Shown here: in pieces, positions 26,106 through 41,100 of the stretch | Numbering within the stretch: the first letter of the stretch is position 1 | Layout of the letters: each line of letters starts with the position of its first letter | Assembly: GCF_010993985.1 (NCBI RefSeq) | Contig: NZ_WINH01000009.1 | Coordinates: 90,378-154,377 of the forward strand | DNA from: Paraferrimonas sp. SM1919 | GTDB lineage: Bacteria > Pseudomonadota > Gammaproteobacteria > Enterobacterales > Shewanellaceae | Length of the DNA: 64,000 nucleotides | Direction: 5' to 3' | Notes under the pieces: generated by a model | The model's database searches: none | Told to the model about the DNA's origin: nothing | What the model saw: the letters and a program-made list of their open reading frames with translations, nothing else | Position numbers and translations under genes: made by a program

Positions 26106-29100
26106 CTATTTCTTTCCCTTACTGCTGCCTCCTTTAACAAACACTTCCATTGATTGTGAATTTTTAATGGCCTTATTTTGTTGCCCTTGATTTAATGGTG
26201 CATGTTGCTCTTCCACATAAATCCAATCCGCGGACTGAGCATCATCACGATAAAGAAGAGCCTCAGAATTATCCCTTAACATGGCTGACAGTTGACCACT
26301 TTCGATATCAATAATAAAAGTATCAAGCTCAGTTAACTGAGGTTCCTCTTCAGAGTAAACCTCAACTGGCTGGGAATGCTCAGACAAATCAGAACCTTGC
26401 ATCTCATAATAAGCTTCAGCCATAACGACAGAATCATCAACTAAGCCCTCCGTCTCGGCAAAAGCTTGGTTTTGATACTGAACTTCCGCGCTATCTGCGA
26501 TGAGGTCAACCTCAGTAAGGGCTTGCTGAGATAGATTTAGTTGAGCACTGTCCCCTTCGCCCACACGACCATGTTGATCCAAGTCGGCCCCAAGGTTGTT
26601 GTAGCCATCAAGCGTATCTTTTAAACTGTTGATCACGTTATTGTCAGCACTGGCTAAAGCCAAGTTAACCTGATTAATCAAGTCGATTGCCGTAATTGGG
26701 TAGTCAACGCCTTGATGCAAGGCATTTAATAAACCTGCTACCGCATGACGCAACAGTGCATTTTCCTGACCGCCCTTCAGATTTAATGCTTCAAGTAGCG
26801 TTAAATTCTCTAACTGGTAGCTTGCAGGAATATCGAACACACTCGTAGCAAGATCGTTTGGACTGAAAATTGGATTGCCAAAACTGTCCGTTGGCCAAGC
26901 CTGGGCTTGCCAATTTTCAGCATTGTTTTTCCAGAAACCAGGGGTTAGGCCTTGTTGCCCTGTTTGTTCAGTATGAACAGAGTGGGCATTGGTATCTGAG
27001 TCTGTCACAGTTTGGCCATCTTGTATGACCGTTACCGTAGCGGTATTAATGTAACTGCTTTGAGTAGCTTGATATTCCAACACTGGTGCAGATGAGAACA
27101 ACCAAGTTTCGTTAACATCAAGATAGCCATCACCATTACTGTCACCCGATAGATAACTTGGGGTAAAGTCATCGGCAGTATCAACCGTACCATGGTCATC
27201 CACGATGATTAATGACGAGCCATCAAGTGCTGCCTCGCCAGTGTTGCGTACCAAATAGGTCCAAACAATATCTTGACCTTGCAGTAACCATTGGCCCGAG
27301 CTATCAGCATCTTCAGCAGCCGTTGGGTTGAGAGGATCGAGTGCATTAATGGCTTTTTCTATATCTACCCCTAACACAGGCTCTGCAACGGCTAAGATAT
27401 GGTGGTTCGCATCGGAATCAGTAACCGTAAGCTGATTAATGTTCGCCGTGACTGTGGCCACATTAACGTAGTGCTCCTCTGAAGCTTGATAGTCAATGGC
27501 CGCAGAGTTAAATAGCCACACTTCACCCGCATCGAGTAGACCATTATCATTCACATCACCACTTAGGTAGCTGGCGATAAAGTCGTCGCTAGTATCTATC
27601 GTGCCATGATCATCAATAACAGTGATGTTCGCTAGAGGAGTATCCCCAGTGTTGCTAACACTGTATTGCCAAACTAACTGCTCATCCAGTTCAACCACCA
27701 CCGCTTGTTCAAGGGTATCAGCGTCCAGTCCATTTAAGGTTTTCTCGATATTAATGCCGATTTGCTGGCTACCAATATTATGATAATTGGCATCAATATC
27801 AGTCACACTCACCAACTCACCGTCAATTTCGGCATTCGCCGTTGCTCTGGCCACGTTTTTATAACTCGATTGGGCAACATAATTGACTACACCTGCTGAG
27901 GTGAATAACCAGGTTTCATTGACATCTAACAAACCATCGTTATTGTCATCACCGCCAACATAAGCCGCTTCAAAGCCGTCACCTTGACCAGCGAAATCAT
28001 CCACCACAATCACATCTGCTAAAGCCGTGTCGCTGGCGTTGGTGACTAGGTAAGTCCAGACCACATCTTCACCGGCTTCTAAACTGGCCGCTAAAGAGAG
28101 ACTATCGGCATCTTCAAACACCGTAGGTTGCCATGGGTTAACGGCATTAATGGCAGTTTCAATATGAATAGCGGCAAGATCTTCATATATCTCAGTAGAA
28201 ACCGTACCCGAAGGTGTACTTCCATGGGCAGTTTGCAATGGTGCAAGCTGTCTATCGTCTTCTGGCGCACCTGCAGTATCAAAATCACCCGATGGCGTAT
28301 TACCCGGTTGCGGATCCCTTGGGGCGCCATGCACATCAGCCCATTCTGGGTCATCTTGAGTAACTAAGCCAAGCTCACCATATGGTTCAAGCATGCTTCT
28401 GTCACTACCTGACGCTTCACCCAATGCTTGTAAAAAGTCAACCACATGTGGCGATGGTGAGCGAATGATGGCCTGATTACCAAAGCGTGCAAACGGCACA
28501 ATAAAGCTGTTGTATTCACCGGTCCAATCGAACATGCGATCGGAGCCTGTATTACCAATTAAGACGTCACGACCACCACCACCGTAGGCGAAATCAGCTG
28601 CCCCTGCGGTTTCATCTGGGTTAGTGGCATCATCAGAGGTATCGTTTAGGCCGCCATTGGTATTGAGATTATCATCCAATTGCAGGTAATCATCCCCAAA
28701 ACCACCAAATAAGCGGTCATGACCGGTACCACCAAATAGGGCATCGTTACCTAAATCACCAAATATTCTATCCTTACCATCATGAATGAGATCGCCATTG
28801 GCGGTGAAAGATTCAAAATTTAATAAGAAGCCTTCCATTTTTTCTAATGGGTTATCGGCATCGTAAAAATCAAGCTTGCCGGTTTCGGCGTCGTAAACAA
28901 ATGGGCTCGCCGCTAATGCTCGAGTATCACGATAAAAATCGAATAGAGCTTCAGCACCTGAGACTGCATCATCACCCGCACCCGCATGGATCCAATCATC
29001 CCCCAGACCACCATAAATCACATCTGAACTGCCTTGCTCCCAGTTGATTAAATGGGCAGTTTTCTTAATGTAGCCATCCAAATCAACCCAAGCTCCAGTC

Positions 29101-32100
29101 CAAGGCCCTGGTATATCGATAAAGTGCTCTTCACCAGTTCCCATACCGTAAAGTGGTTCAGCAATACCAATTCGGTTGGTAAGAATAAGGCCATCATCAC
29201 CGATAATGCCATCTTCTCCACTGCCGCCGAAAATTTTATCCAGCCCGGTACCGCCATATAAATCATCATCCCAGCCATTACCGTAAAGCACATCATTGCC
29301 GGTCATGCCTTGGATAACATCATCGCTATCCTCACCCATGATCAGGTCTGAGGCGCCTAAGTCTGTGTCATTGCTTAGGCCATAGCCGTAATCCAAGAGC
29401 ACAAAAGCCCTAGGGATCACTTTAAGCTCACTTCTTAATTGGGTATTTTGTGGGTCTTGAGGATCTGAACCGATATCTTCTGAATTATCATATTCAAAAC
29501 TTAAGAATTGGGTATCAAGGTTATCGTCGATACTTACTAGGCGGAATAAGTTAGCGTTATCCCCCATAATATAATCAGCATCGAAGGCATGCTCGGCGAT
29601 TTGAGTGTTACCAAGGTTATCAACCGATTCACCATTTTGCCCCATTTGATTACGTACAATGCGCGAGCCATCACCACCAAATAAGATATCCGAGCCTGTG
29701 GTTCTAGCAAAGCTGGTGTCTAACCCGTAAAGACTCGAGTTATCCCCTATGATGTCATCTTGGCCTAAATTACCAAAGATAACATCATCGCCGCCGTTCC
29801 CTTCTATGTAATCATCGCCATCATGCTCGAGACTTTCAAATGAGGAAATAACAAATAGAGAGCCGTCAATATTTCTAGAAGCTTGAGAGTCCGTAGGCGC
29901 AGCGACGGTACCAATGGAGCCATCACCTTGGATAATATCATTACCCAATTGACCAAATATCACATCATCGTCAAAGCCACCGGCAATATAATCATCGCCA
30001 TATAAACTGTTGTCGGTGTCATTAGCATGATCCATTACCACAATTTGGCGGGCGGCTGTACCATTAGGACTTTGCAGTAGGTCCGCTTGAAGCTGGGCTA
30101 TGCCCATATCGTCATAAATGGCTGAACCAGACAACAGTTTTATGCGTGGGTTATAGCTATCACCTCGACGAAGGATCACACCGTTATCACCAAGGATAAC
30201 GTCATCGCCCTTACCGCCATCAAGTCTATCACCTGCATCTTGGCCTAAGGCAACATTATGGCCACCCCAAATATCGTCGTCTTTCGAGCCACCAAAGATA
30301 GTATCTCTGCCCTGCTGACCCATTAGGATATCTTCACCATCGCTGGCTAATTCTATGTTGCTATCAAGGGTAATAAACTCATCACCATAGATAACATCAT
30401 CACCACCTTGGAAGTGGTTTTGGGTGTAGATTGACTCAAACATAAAGGGGTGATCGGCAACCGGCATCGACATTGGCAGCATTTGGCGGTCAATGGCTTG
30501 GCCATCGATATTAGTCACGACATAACCAAAATCACCAAACACCAGATCATTAGCTTGATCCCCATGCAAGGTATCTCCTAGGCCACCACCGATAATAATA
30601 TCGTTACCAAGGTGACCGTAAATAACATCTTGACCGCCATTTTCAGGGTCGTAGCTGCTTATTTCTACCACTTCTTCAGTGGTAAGAAGTTTGACTTCTG
30701 GTTCGATATTTTGAGTAATAATGCCGTGATCACCAAAGATAATATCGTCAAAGGCACCCGTGGCTTGCTCATCAATTAAGCTGATATCGCTAACATCAAC
30801 AAAGTCACCATAAATGACATCATCGCCAGCTTGCAGATGGTCGAAATTAACACTAGTGCTGGCATTTATCACTGGTATGGTTAGCACCCGAGTGATTACA
30901 TTGACATTAACTCCAGAATCACCATAAATGTGATCATTACCTGCTTGACCAATAATGACATCATTGCCCGAACCACCCGCAAGATGGTCGCCCGCTTGCG
31001 AACCAATAATGGTATCGTTACCTCGACCACCGTAAATGGTCACCCCAACACTCGGTAGATCGGTTATGGCAACACCCGCAAATACGGCACTGGCATCAAT
31101 CACATCATTTCCGTGATAATCAAACTGGCTGGCCAATGGATAATCAAAAATTTGATCTTCAGCAGAAGGGCTTTGTGGGTTCTGTTGTTTATCTCCAAAG
31201 TTGCCTTTATCGGCAATACTAGCTAAGCCGTTGTAGTAACTGCCATCTTGGGAAGTATCGCCATAAATTACCAATGGTGAGTCTGGGCCAGCACCACCAG
31301 TAACCACAATATGGTCACCGCCGACTAAGGTTTCACCCTGTGGATTAATCACGGCAATATTAGTAATGCCCGTGCTATTGCCCGCCTGTGGCAATTGACC
31401 ATTGATAGACGCTAATTGCAATTGGTCGCCATTAACCGCTATCACTTCAAACACCCCGTGGCTACCCGCATCTAAGGTTAGGGTTTGACCTACTTCAACT
31501 CGTGCATCTTGCCAGTCCCTGCCATCGCCACGAGTTAAACTAAAGCCAGCATTGATTTGTTCTAAAGTGCTGGCAAAATCAAACTCAAGGTATTGGTTAC
31601 CGCCACCATGGATCACAGTAATGCCACCATGGTCAGCTTCAGTATGCAGAGTATCTGTCACCTCCACATAGTCGTTACCCATACCCATAAATAGGTTGAG
31701 TACCTCAAATTCACTGTCTGTAGGATCGGTAGTTTGTAAATTACCAAACACAATCCCAGCCGGTAAATCATTCGATTCACCAAAAGCAGTAACAGGAAAA
31801 CTCAGGCTGTTATTAAGGTTTAAGCCAGTGATCGCAGCTCCTGACACTGCAACCTCTAAATTTTCTTGGGAGTTGTCATTATAAACATTAAGAGTATCAA
31901 TTTGAGTCAGTTCATCAGGTTGTATAGCGATCCCAATAAGAGGGCCATTAGTTTCACCAGGAAGCATGATTGCTTCTTGTAAAGAACGCTCTCCTAGTAC
32001 CCCGCCTACAAGTTCTAGCGGCCCCCTGAGGTTGTACGCCAGGGTATTAGCGTTTTTAGAAAACTCTTTTTTAAATTGTCTATCTACTGGTTTATCATAA

Positions 32101-35100
32101 TCTGCATCGGCCTTAACGGTAATGGTGACCTCATTAAACCAAGCATCAGCGCTGTTTTCATCGGCACTAAAGGTCACACTTGCCGCTAAGCGAGTTACTG
32201 TGGCAATGGTGGATAAATCCACTAATTCATCGATTGCCCTAAGGGTCATCACCTGATCATCGCCATAGGCACCATCACCATCATCGAGTAACACCACTTT
32301 ATAGTCACCATTATTACCCTGAGCATCGGTCACGCGAATAATTTGGCCCTCACTAAAGCCATCTTCACTCCAAGAGCCCTCGCTACGAATAATAGTGTCA
32401 CGCTCTACGAAGCCTACTGGCACAGTTCCTGTATCAACAAAGGTCAGTTGCCCTTGATAATAACCGTCTCTTTGAGCGCTAAATAACTGCACCTGCTGAG
32501 CCTGTTCGGCAACAAAGCCATTAAAGTCGTTCGATTGTGCAAAAGTGATGGTTTGGCCATCATTACTGATGCTTTCAATTTGAATAAGCTGGTAGCCATC
32601 AACATCATTATTGCTGCTACCACTAATTTGCAGCCATTGCCCTGCCTCAAGTCCAGCATCAAAGAAGTTACCTTCAACCTCGCGAGTAGCAGTCATACCA
32701 TCAAAGGTAATTCCGCCACTGTACATAGTGGTGGTGTCGATATGGCCAATCTCGGTTAAGGTCACTCTGTTAGACAGGACAACATCGGTTTGACCATCGG
32801 TAATAATATTAATGGTAACATCAGCATCAGGCGCAGAAGTCAGCCTTAGGGTGTAGTCATCCGAATTTGAAGAATCGGTAGCATTTTGGATCACTAGGGT
32901 ATTAGCATCACTTTCGCTAACGATCACTCCTTTGGATTCATTATCAATCACATCCACATCAAGCAGCACGGTTTCAATATTTATGCTGTTATCTTGGATA
33001 CCATTTTGATCATAAACCGTTACTTGGTGCTCAATGACGCTGTAGGACTTATCTTCTGTGGCATCATCATCAATCGCAGTAATGATCATGTCAATTGGTT
33101 GCTGCCAGTTCGCACTGGTAAAGGTGACCGTATTATCAGTGGCATTAAAGCGAGAATCACTGCTTGACCAAGTGATCTCTGAATAACCACCGGGGGCAAT
33201 CAGTTCGCTCAGTTGCACCACCACCGTGCTGCCTGCAGCAGGTGCGGTGCTTAGACTTAATTGATAGTTATCCGCGATCCCCTTACCTGAGCCAATATCA
33301 CCCTCTAACACTAAACTGGAGTTATTGGTTTCAGTGATTAACAATTGTGGTAAGTCATCATCAATCACATTCACTTCAACATTGCGAACTGCAACCTGAT
33401 CGAAAATACCAAGTTGTTGATCTTGAACTGCAGCATCAGTGATCACTGCCCCATCAATTTCAACTAAAGTACTGTGGCTAATGGTAACAGTACGAGCCCC
33501 TTCTTGGGCATCATCAGGTGCGGCTTGCACAAACACATTTTGAGCCTGATCGTAATTAGTATGATCAAAGCGCAGCACCACAGTACGGTTATTGCTGGTC
33601 TCGTTAACCTGATTGACATCATAACTTCTTTCAAAATCGATATTGGCGTTATTCACACCGAAATCTGAAGTAATTCGAATACTGTCAGCATTTTCTAGAT
33701 TCGGGATCACACTGCCATCGGCTTCCTCTTGATTGCTTCTAGCTGCTGATATTGTCACATAGACCACAGTACCAATTTCAGGCTGTACCGAAAGCCTTAC
33801 CGAGTATTGATCATAAATGGAACTCGCTTCGGACACTTCGGTGTAACCGTCTGTTTCCTCTATTACCACCACACCTTCTGTTTCTGTAGCAACATTTAAG
33901 TCAATACCGTTTACCGCGACACCGTCATAACCAAGATCGTCAGACAATACATCATGGTTAATGGTACCACTGAGGCCCTCTAACTCCCTTGAGACTATGT
34001 CTTCGGTTACATCACTCCCCACATTCATGGTATCACTGCCTAAGCCACCAATAATTCGAGTCGCCACCCCAAACGGTGTACTTAATACGAAGAATTCATC
34101 GTCTCCTTCTAGGCCATCGATTTCGAGCATCTCGATTCTATCGAAGCGAACATTGAGACCACCGCCATAGACCCCATCTTTGGTGATCACGAAATCATCG
34201 GCAAATTCAGTACCTAAAATAACCACTTTATCGAAACCAGACCCGCCATCAATCGATACCGGTGCATTGATGTTATATTGGATTTCATCGTCGCCTGAGC
34301 CGGTATTGACCTTAGTAGTATCTTCTGTGGAGAAGCCCACTTTGGCTTGAGCCACACCCGTGACTGGATCCACAATGATGGTGCCTGCTTTATGATCTGG
34401 GTTCAGTGCTTCATCGGCTTCGGTATAGGTTTCGGCTAAGGCAAAAGCTCGAACCACAAATAAATCGTTACCTGAATCACCTTCTAAGCGTAATTCGGCT
34501 TTATTGGAGTACACAGTGAACACATCTTCACCACTGCCACCTTGTACAACTAATGGACTGGTATTACCTTGGGATAGATAACCACGGGTTGTGGCAATAA
34601 TATTCGATTCATCGGCGCCAGAGTTTAGTCTATCCCTTGGTGAACCAAACACATCTGCGGCAGCAACCGTGCCATCATCACGCAGGGTACCGTAGATCTG
34701 ACCAACCTGAATGTTGTCATCGCCGGCACCGGCATCAATGGTAGTGATAGCAGCATTATCATCAACGGCAAAGTAATCGTTACCGCCTAAACCAAACACA
34801 TGTAAACGACCATTTAAGTTGGCGTCATAATTAATGCGTTGTTGTTGTTGAGGACGAACAGAGTTATCGCCACTAGGGTCGCTGCTGCGGGTTTGCTCTA
34901 AGGTACCATGGAGCAGACTAACGAAAGCCAGAGTGCCATCGTCAAAGGCTTGCTCATCATCAATGATGCCACCATCACTTAGGTCGGTATCAATGTAGCT
35001 GGCACGTCTAAACAAGAATATGTCATCGGCGTCATAGGCTTCGCCAGCTAAATCGGTTCCACTTAATGGACTATCGTTACCATAAATATTAAGGATATCT

Positions 35101-38100
35101 TCGCCATTATCTTTATCACCACTATCAAGCACATTGATCACATAATCTCGATAATCACCTTGGGAGCCAGTGGTAATAACCGTATACAAATCGCTGTTGC
35201 CTTGACCATCTAAGGTCAAGGTCAAGCCGTCATCTACCGACATGGTTTGCAATTGGTTCACGGTGAATTCATCACGACCATCTTGGCCTGCTACCTCGTT
35301 GTCGCTTAGGGTGTTAAAACGACTACCAAACACTTTGGTTTTGGCATTGAGCTCTGTTTCATTAAAAGTAATTAAATCAACATCATCATTACCATAAATG
35401 TGGGTTTGGCCAGTGCCATCAATAATAAAGCTTTCACTATCAACTGTGTCGCGTGTGATCACATTGGTTAACAGGGTCTCGCTATCACTGCCCGTATAAG
35501 TGCCGCCTATGGTCCCCCTGAGATCCATATTGGTACCAAAGCCAAGGTCCATATCACCGCTATAGCTTGTATAATCATCACTACCGCGGGCACGTAAACT
35601 GTCGCCACGCACCACTATCATGCCAGCGGCAAGTACTAAGGAATTATCTTGGGTGGCAAAGTTATCGCCTATCCATAAGTTAATATCATTGGCGGCGGAT
35701 ATCACCGCTTGATAAACAGTGGTAAACACTCCGGCAGCTTGGAAATCACTTTCTCCAATTAGGCGACTGCCCTTGTCAACAAGGTAGAGATCTTCCGCTG
35801 GTGCTGAAGTGTTATTTGGCTCCCCTCGTATTAACTCTGGGGTTGCTGCAGTATCATTAATGGTTAAGCGCACATCACCACCAAGAGCGATAGCGCCTAA
35901 TAAATTGAGCTCATTATTGGCTTCTGAATAATAAATGCTGCTGTCAGCTTCAATATAAACTCGACCGGCAAAGTCCCCATTAATGCCCGAATCCACATCC
36001 AGATCATCACCGCTACTACCCACATCGCCACCATTGGCATCTAAATCAATATTGTTACCGCGCACATTGATATGTTCAGCCGTTAGCTCATCATCATGCC
36101 AAGCATCAATTAAGCTACCCGCTAAGGTGGTTAAGCTCACATCCCCAAACGTTGAATAAATATGGTGAATATTCATGTCACCACTGGTTTCAATAAGACG
36201 AATGTTATTGGTGGCATCGGCTTTAACCACTCCCGATGTGCTGTAGCTTGAATCAATTTCTAGGAAGTTAAAATCTGCACCAATGCTGTCAACTGCCACC
36301 ATGGTAATATTGGCCGCCACCACATCAGCACTGCTATCACCTAAATCCCAATTACCAAAAGTACTGGAATCTAAGATACTGGCAGGAGAAATTAACAGCA
36401 CATCTTGATACTGTGATTGCACTAAGCCCACTCGAAGATCGTCATACTCTTCCGTCAAAGTGATATCGGCATCGGTATGCATATCAATATGCCCCGAGCT
36501 TAAAACATCCGTTAAGGCAATAAACTCAATAGTGGTTGAGTCATCGAAACGGCTATCAGCGATAACTTTAATATTCTCGCCAGCCACTAAGCCTGCCGAT
36601 AAAGGTTGGGCGGTTATTGTTGCATCGATGGCATAACTGCTCTCGCCGCTAAATCTAAACTCCTGCACGTCGCCTAAATCGGCCACTTGGGTATGCATTT
36701 CAAAGGTGTAAGTACTATTAAGTACCGTATCACTACCACCGGTATAAGCCGCTCTATCAAGTAAGATATCACCACCATCAGGTCGATAATGACTTGAATA
36801 CAAGCCCGATTGCCCGGTTTTTTGAATGTGAACTGTAATATGGCCAACGTCATTAGTGGCAGATTGCGCCAATGAGTCTTCTATCACCACATCAATATTG
36901 CCGCCAGCATCAAGTTGATCAATATTCACCTGCATATCAGCATGGCTATCATTAACTCGGTACAAGGCTTGAATCGAAGCATAAATATCCTGTTCGGCAT
37001 TTAAGTGTAAAGATTCAAGCCTAATACCATCGGGATCCCCTTGGTATTCAGGGATAGCCAAGCTGCGCACCAAGTCAATATTCACTCTCGCATTGGCCCC
37101 CGCAGCACTATCAGAACCGATGCTTTCTAGGGTATCAATCCTTAATTGGTTGGTCTCTATGCTGTTGTCAGCATCGGTTGCTAACAGGTTACCCTGTTCA
37201 TTAATGATACGAGTCCAACCCGTAGGATTAATAATTTGCCCTTCATAACCACCCAAGCCGTTAAGAACAATATCACCGCCACCAACACCCAGTTTTTGAA
37301 TGTCAACAGTAATTAAATTAGGTGAAATAGAATGTTTAAGGCCAAAGCCAAAGCTATTACTATGGGCTCCGCTGTGACCGCCGCTGGTGCTGTCAACATC
37401 GGTTAAGTTAGGGCCTGAATCATTATTAGATGCCGTTAGGGATTGCTCGGTATCAATATGAACTAAAGGAGTATCTTGTCCACGGTGGATCATATCAATA
37501 TCAAGAATATGCATATGATTATTAGAGTGATCAATAATGCTAATGCTTTCTAAGTTATCCCTGAAAATAAAGATAGGATCGCCAGCTTGCTGCTTAATAA
37601 CTTGCGCTTCTGGGTTACTAAAGACAATGTCTCCATAACCATCGTTGATGGCCTCAACATAGTAGTTATTGCCGGTGATACTATCCCCCACATTAAGCAC
37701 TTGAGTCAGGGCGGCATCATTCCAAACCTGTACGTTGTTTAATCGTACAATATTGCCATCTTCATCAACCACCAGCTCTGGCTGCCCTTGCTTGCCCCCC
37801 AATACCGTCACATCGGCATCCCAATAAATATGGTGATCATTACCTGTGGTATCCACATATAAGGCAAGTGCCTGATCACGATTATTGGCATTTAAGAAAT
37901 TATTGTAAGTGCTAATATCACTGCTGCGGGTTAAGCCGGTTTTCGTTGCCGTTATCTTACCAGAATTAGCGCGGCTTTCATCACGGGCACCCACTACCAC
38001 CAATACGTTGCCATTAACATCTAAGGCTTGTGAGGTATTCTCTACCTCAGTTTTATTAAAGCTTTGGGGTGGAATCAACGCCACCGCTTTTTTACCGCCA

Positions 38101-41100
38101 CTGGCACTGGCATCGGCATCACTATGTCTGGTAGTAATATCAACGCCGCGTAAACCGGTAATGGTGGTGGTATTACTGCTCGCACTTGAACCAATATTAA
38201 TGGCGACATCAGAATTTAATTTTACAATGGCATCGGCGTAGGCTTCGGCATAACCAAATAGGGCGGGGTTAATGGCTTTGGCATAGGCATAGGCATTCCC
38301 AGCTATTTGATCGACATCGGCATCAATATCAACCGAGTCACCTTCAATATACACACCGTTGTTAATATCAATCGTGACATCACCATTGATATGCACCCCA
38401 ACATTGTTTGAGCTGTGGTTATCATCTGAGTTCGCTTTTGCCACTCCACCCCAAGCTTCAGAATATGCATTAGTGCTGCCCGTTGAGTGGGCATTGGCAT
38501 ATAAACCGATGGCATCTACAGCAGTAACAGTCGCGTTATCAGCGATATCAATTTCGTTGGCATAGGTAATTTTTGCGCGGTTATCAACATCGCTTGCGGA
38601 ACCCAAACCACCGCCTACAGATTTAACTCGAGCGGTAGCATTATGGCCTGAATCAGTGGTGATAATGACATCATTACCTGCGTTAATAGAAGCATTACTG
38701 CCGACCTTAGAGTTGGTATTGGCACTGCTAATTTCACTGTCAGCACTGGCTTCACCAAGGGCAACCAAACCGCCTTGCCCGGTATTGGCGTAAGAAGAAA
38801 TATCTACCGCCGAGTAAGAGTTGATGAATACGCTGCCAGCAGTATTAATGCTTGAAGCATTAATAACCGCAGCAACCGTTGGGGTTGAATCAATGTAAGC
38901 TTCAGGACCATTAACCGCAACTGCACCACCGCCACCGCCTAAGGCAGTGGCATTGGATTTACCATTACCTGGTGGGGCAATAACCGAACTAAGCTCAGCG
39001 CCACTTTCACTTAAGAATTTAGCATTGGCACCGCCTGAGTAATTTTGCGTTAAATCTAGGGTTAAATCGTGTAAATCCTCACCAACGGTGGCGACTAAGT
39101 CCACCCCTAACTCGGCAAGAACTATTGGCTGGGATTGATCATTAGTGGCAAAGTTCACCACGTTTTGCAAAGCACTATCTGTGGTGAGCTGGAAGTTATT
39201 ACCAGAGGTGACTTTGACATAATAACCCTGGCCATTAATAAAACCACTGACCCCTTCTTCAAATACGTGCTCCCCTTCTATGCCGTTGTGGTCTAAGTTA
39301 ATTACGCCAGCAGTCAGGGTATTAATATTTAAATTATCAAGGGCGCTACCATTATTCGTACTGCTTAAACTAAAGCTATTGGTATTGGCTGACACCACAT
39401 AGTATTGGGTGTTATTAGAAGCGTCATACAGGACGTCGCCATTGCTTAAGCCATGGCCATTAATATCAAACTGGGTACGGTAAACATCTGGGTTAGAAGA
39501 TACCTGAACTTCATTGGTGCTGAAGCCTGTGAAATAATGCTCGGTAAGTTGGAATAAGTCGGCATCGCCTCTTAATGCGTAGTAGGTATTACCACTGTTT
39601 AAGCCGCTAATATCATTGCCCGAACTCAAATTGCGATAAATAACCGCATCGCCATCCTGTAAACCATGTCCCTCATAATAAATGTTATCGGCAGCTGCAT
39701 TATGGACCACGCTAAAATCGTTATTTTCATCGAGCTCAATACCAGGGGAGAATGATTCACCATCGATACTATAAGAACCATTGTAATCATTCACATTCAC
39801 CACATCTTGGCTGATGCTAATACTGTTATTGGCTAAGAACGTCACCATTTGGCCATGGCTATATTGGCCAGAAGTATTCATCGTTATGGTATTTGATGCT
39901 GTATTATAGCTGCCCAATGAAGACGACAATTGACTATCAGTTTTAATACTATCAGCGTAGTTATCCACTAAACGAATTGAGAAGGCATCATAAATAGGGG
40001 TATTACCATCTTGGCCGATTTCAATTAGCTGCACATAGAACAAACCGCTGGTTTGCCCCGATGCAAAAATAGATTCGCCATTAGGGGAGCTGTAATAAAC
40101 CGCGTCACCACTTTGGAAATGATGGGCACCACTGAAGGTCATGGTATTTTGCTGCTCATCAATCCCTGCACTGCCATCTAACGATGCCCCTAGCGCTATG
40201 GTATTACCACCATTTTGACCACTGAGCACTCGATATACGCGACCATCCTCAAGGCCGCCTACATTTGTGTTCGCCGAAAACTGCACAACATCACCATCAC
40301 TTAGGGGGTAATCAAAGACTATGGTGTTGTTAGCGGCGTTAATTGACACTATGGCATCACTGGCTGGCTGCGACGAAGGCACCACATCCACCAAGGCATC
40401 CACGGTAATATCGCCACTGGCGTTTATTTGCACTCCTGAATGAATAGTTGCGTTGACACTTGGATCAAACCTAGATTCAGACTTGGCTTGGCCCACTTGC
40501 ACTAAACCGCCGCCATAGGCACTGGATTTTGAATCGGCTTCACCACGGCCAAAGGCCAGCACATCAATGCTACCGACACTGCTATCTAAGCCAATTTCAG
40601 CATTGCTTCCAATAGATGCACTCACATTAACTGAGGTATCAGCATCGGCATTGGCAATACCAATCGCTATTGCACTACCAGATCCCAACGAAACACCGGC
40701 ATTTGAGGTGGCTCCTAAGGAAGAAGTTCCTGACACTGGACGGGTATTAGCGATAATTTCTATGCTACCTGCTCCGTCAATACTTGCATTGTCTAATATA
40801 CCAGCCTCGATTGAACTATTATTCATCGCGATAGCATTAGCCTCAGAAACCGTAAACCCAATACTACCTGAACCGCCAGAAATGCTAGCATCACTAAATG
40901 AACTTGCATCACTAGTAACACTTATATTTCCGCCATTGACAAAAACATCACCACCAAGGTTTGCAGAAGTTGATGATTCATTTTCAGCAACGGCTTCCGA
41001 AGCATTGGTAGATGCTAATCCACTAATAGATAAACTAAAGATTTCAGAAGAAGATTCACTGCTTGATAAAGCAATTAAACTTAAAGATCCTGCATTAATT

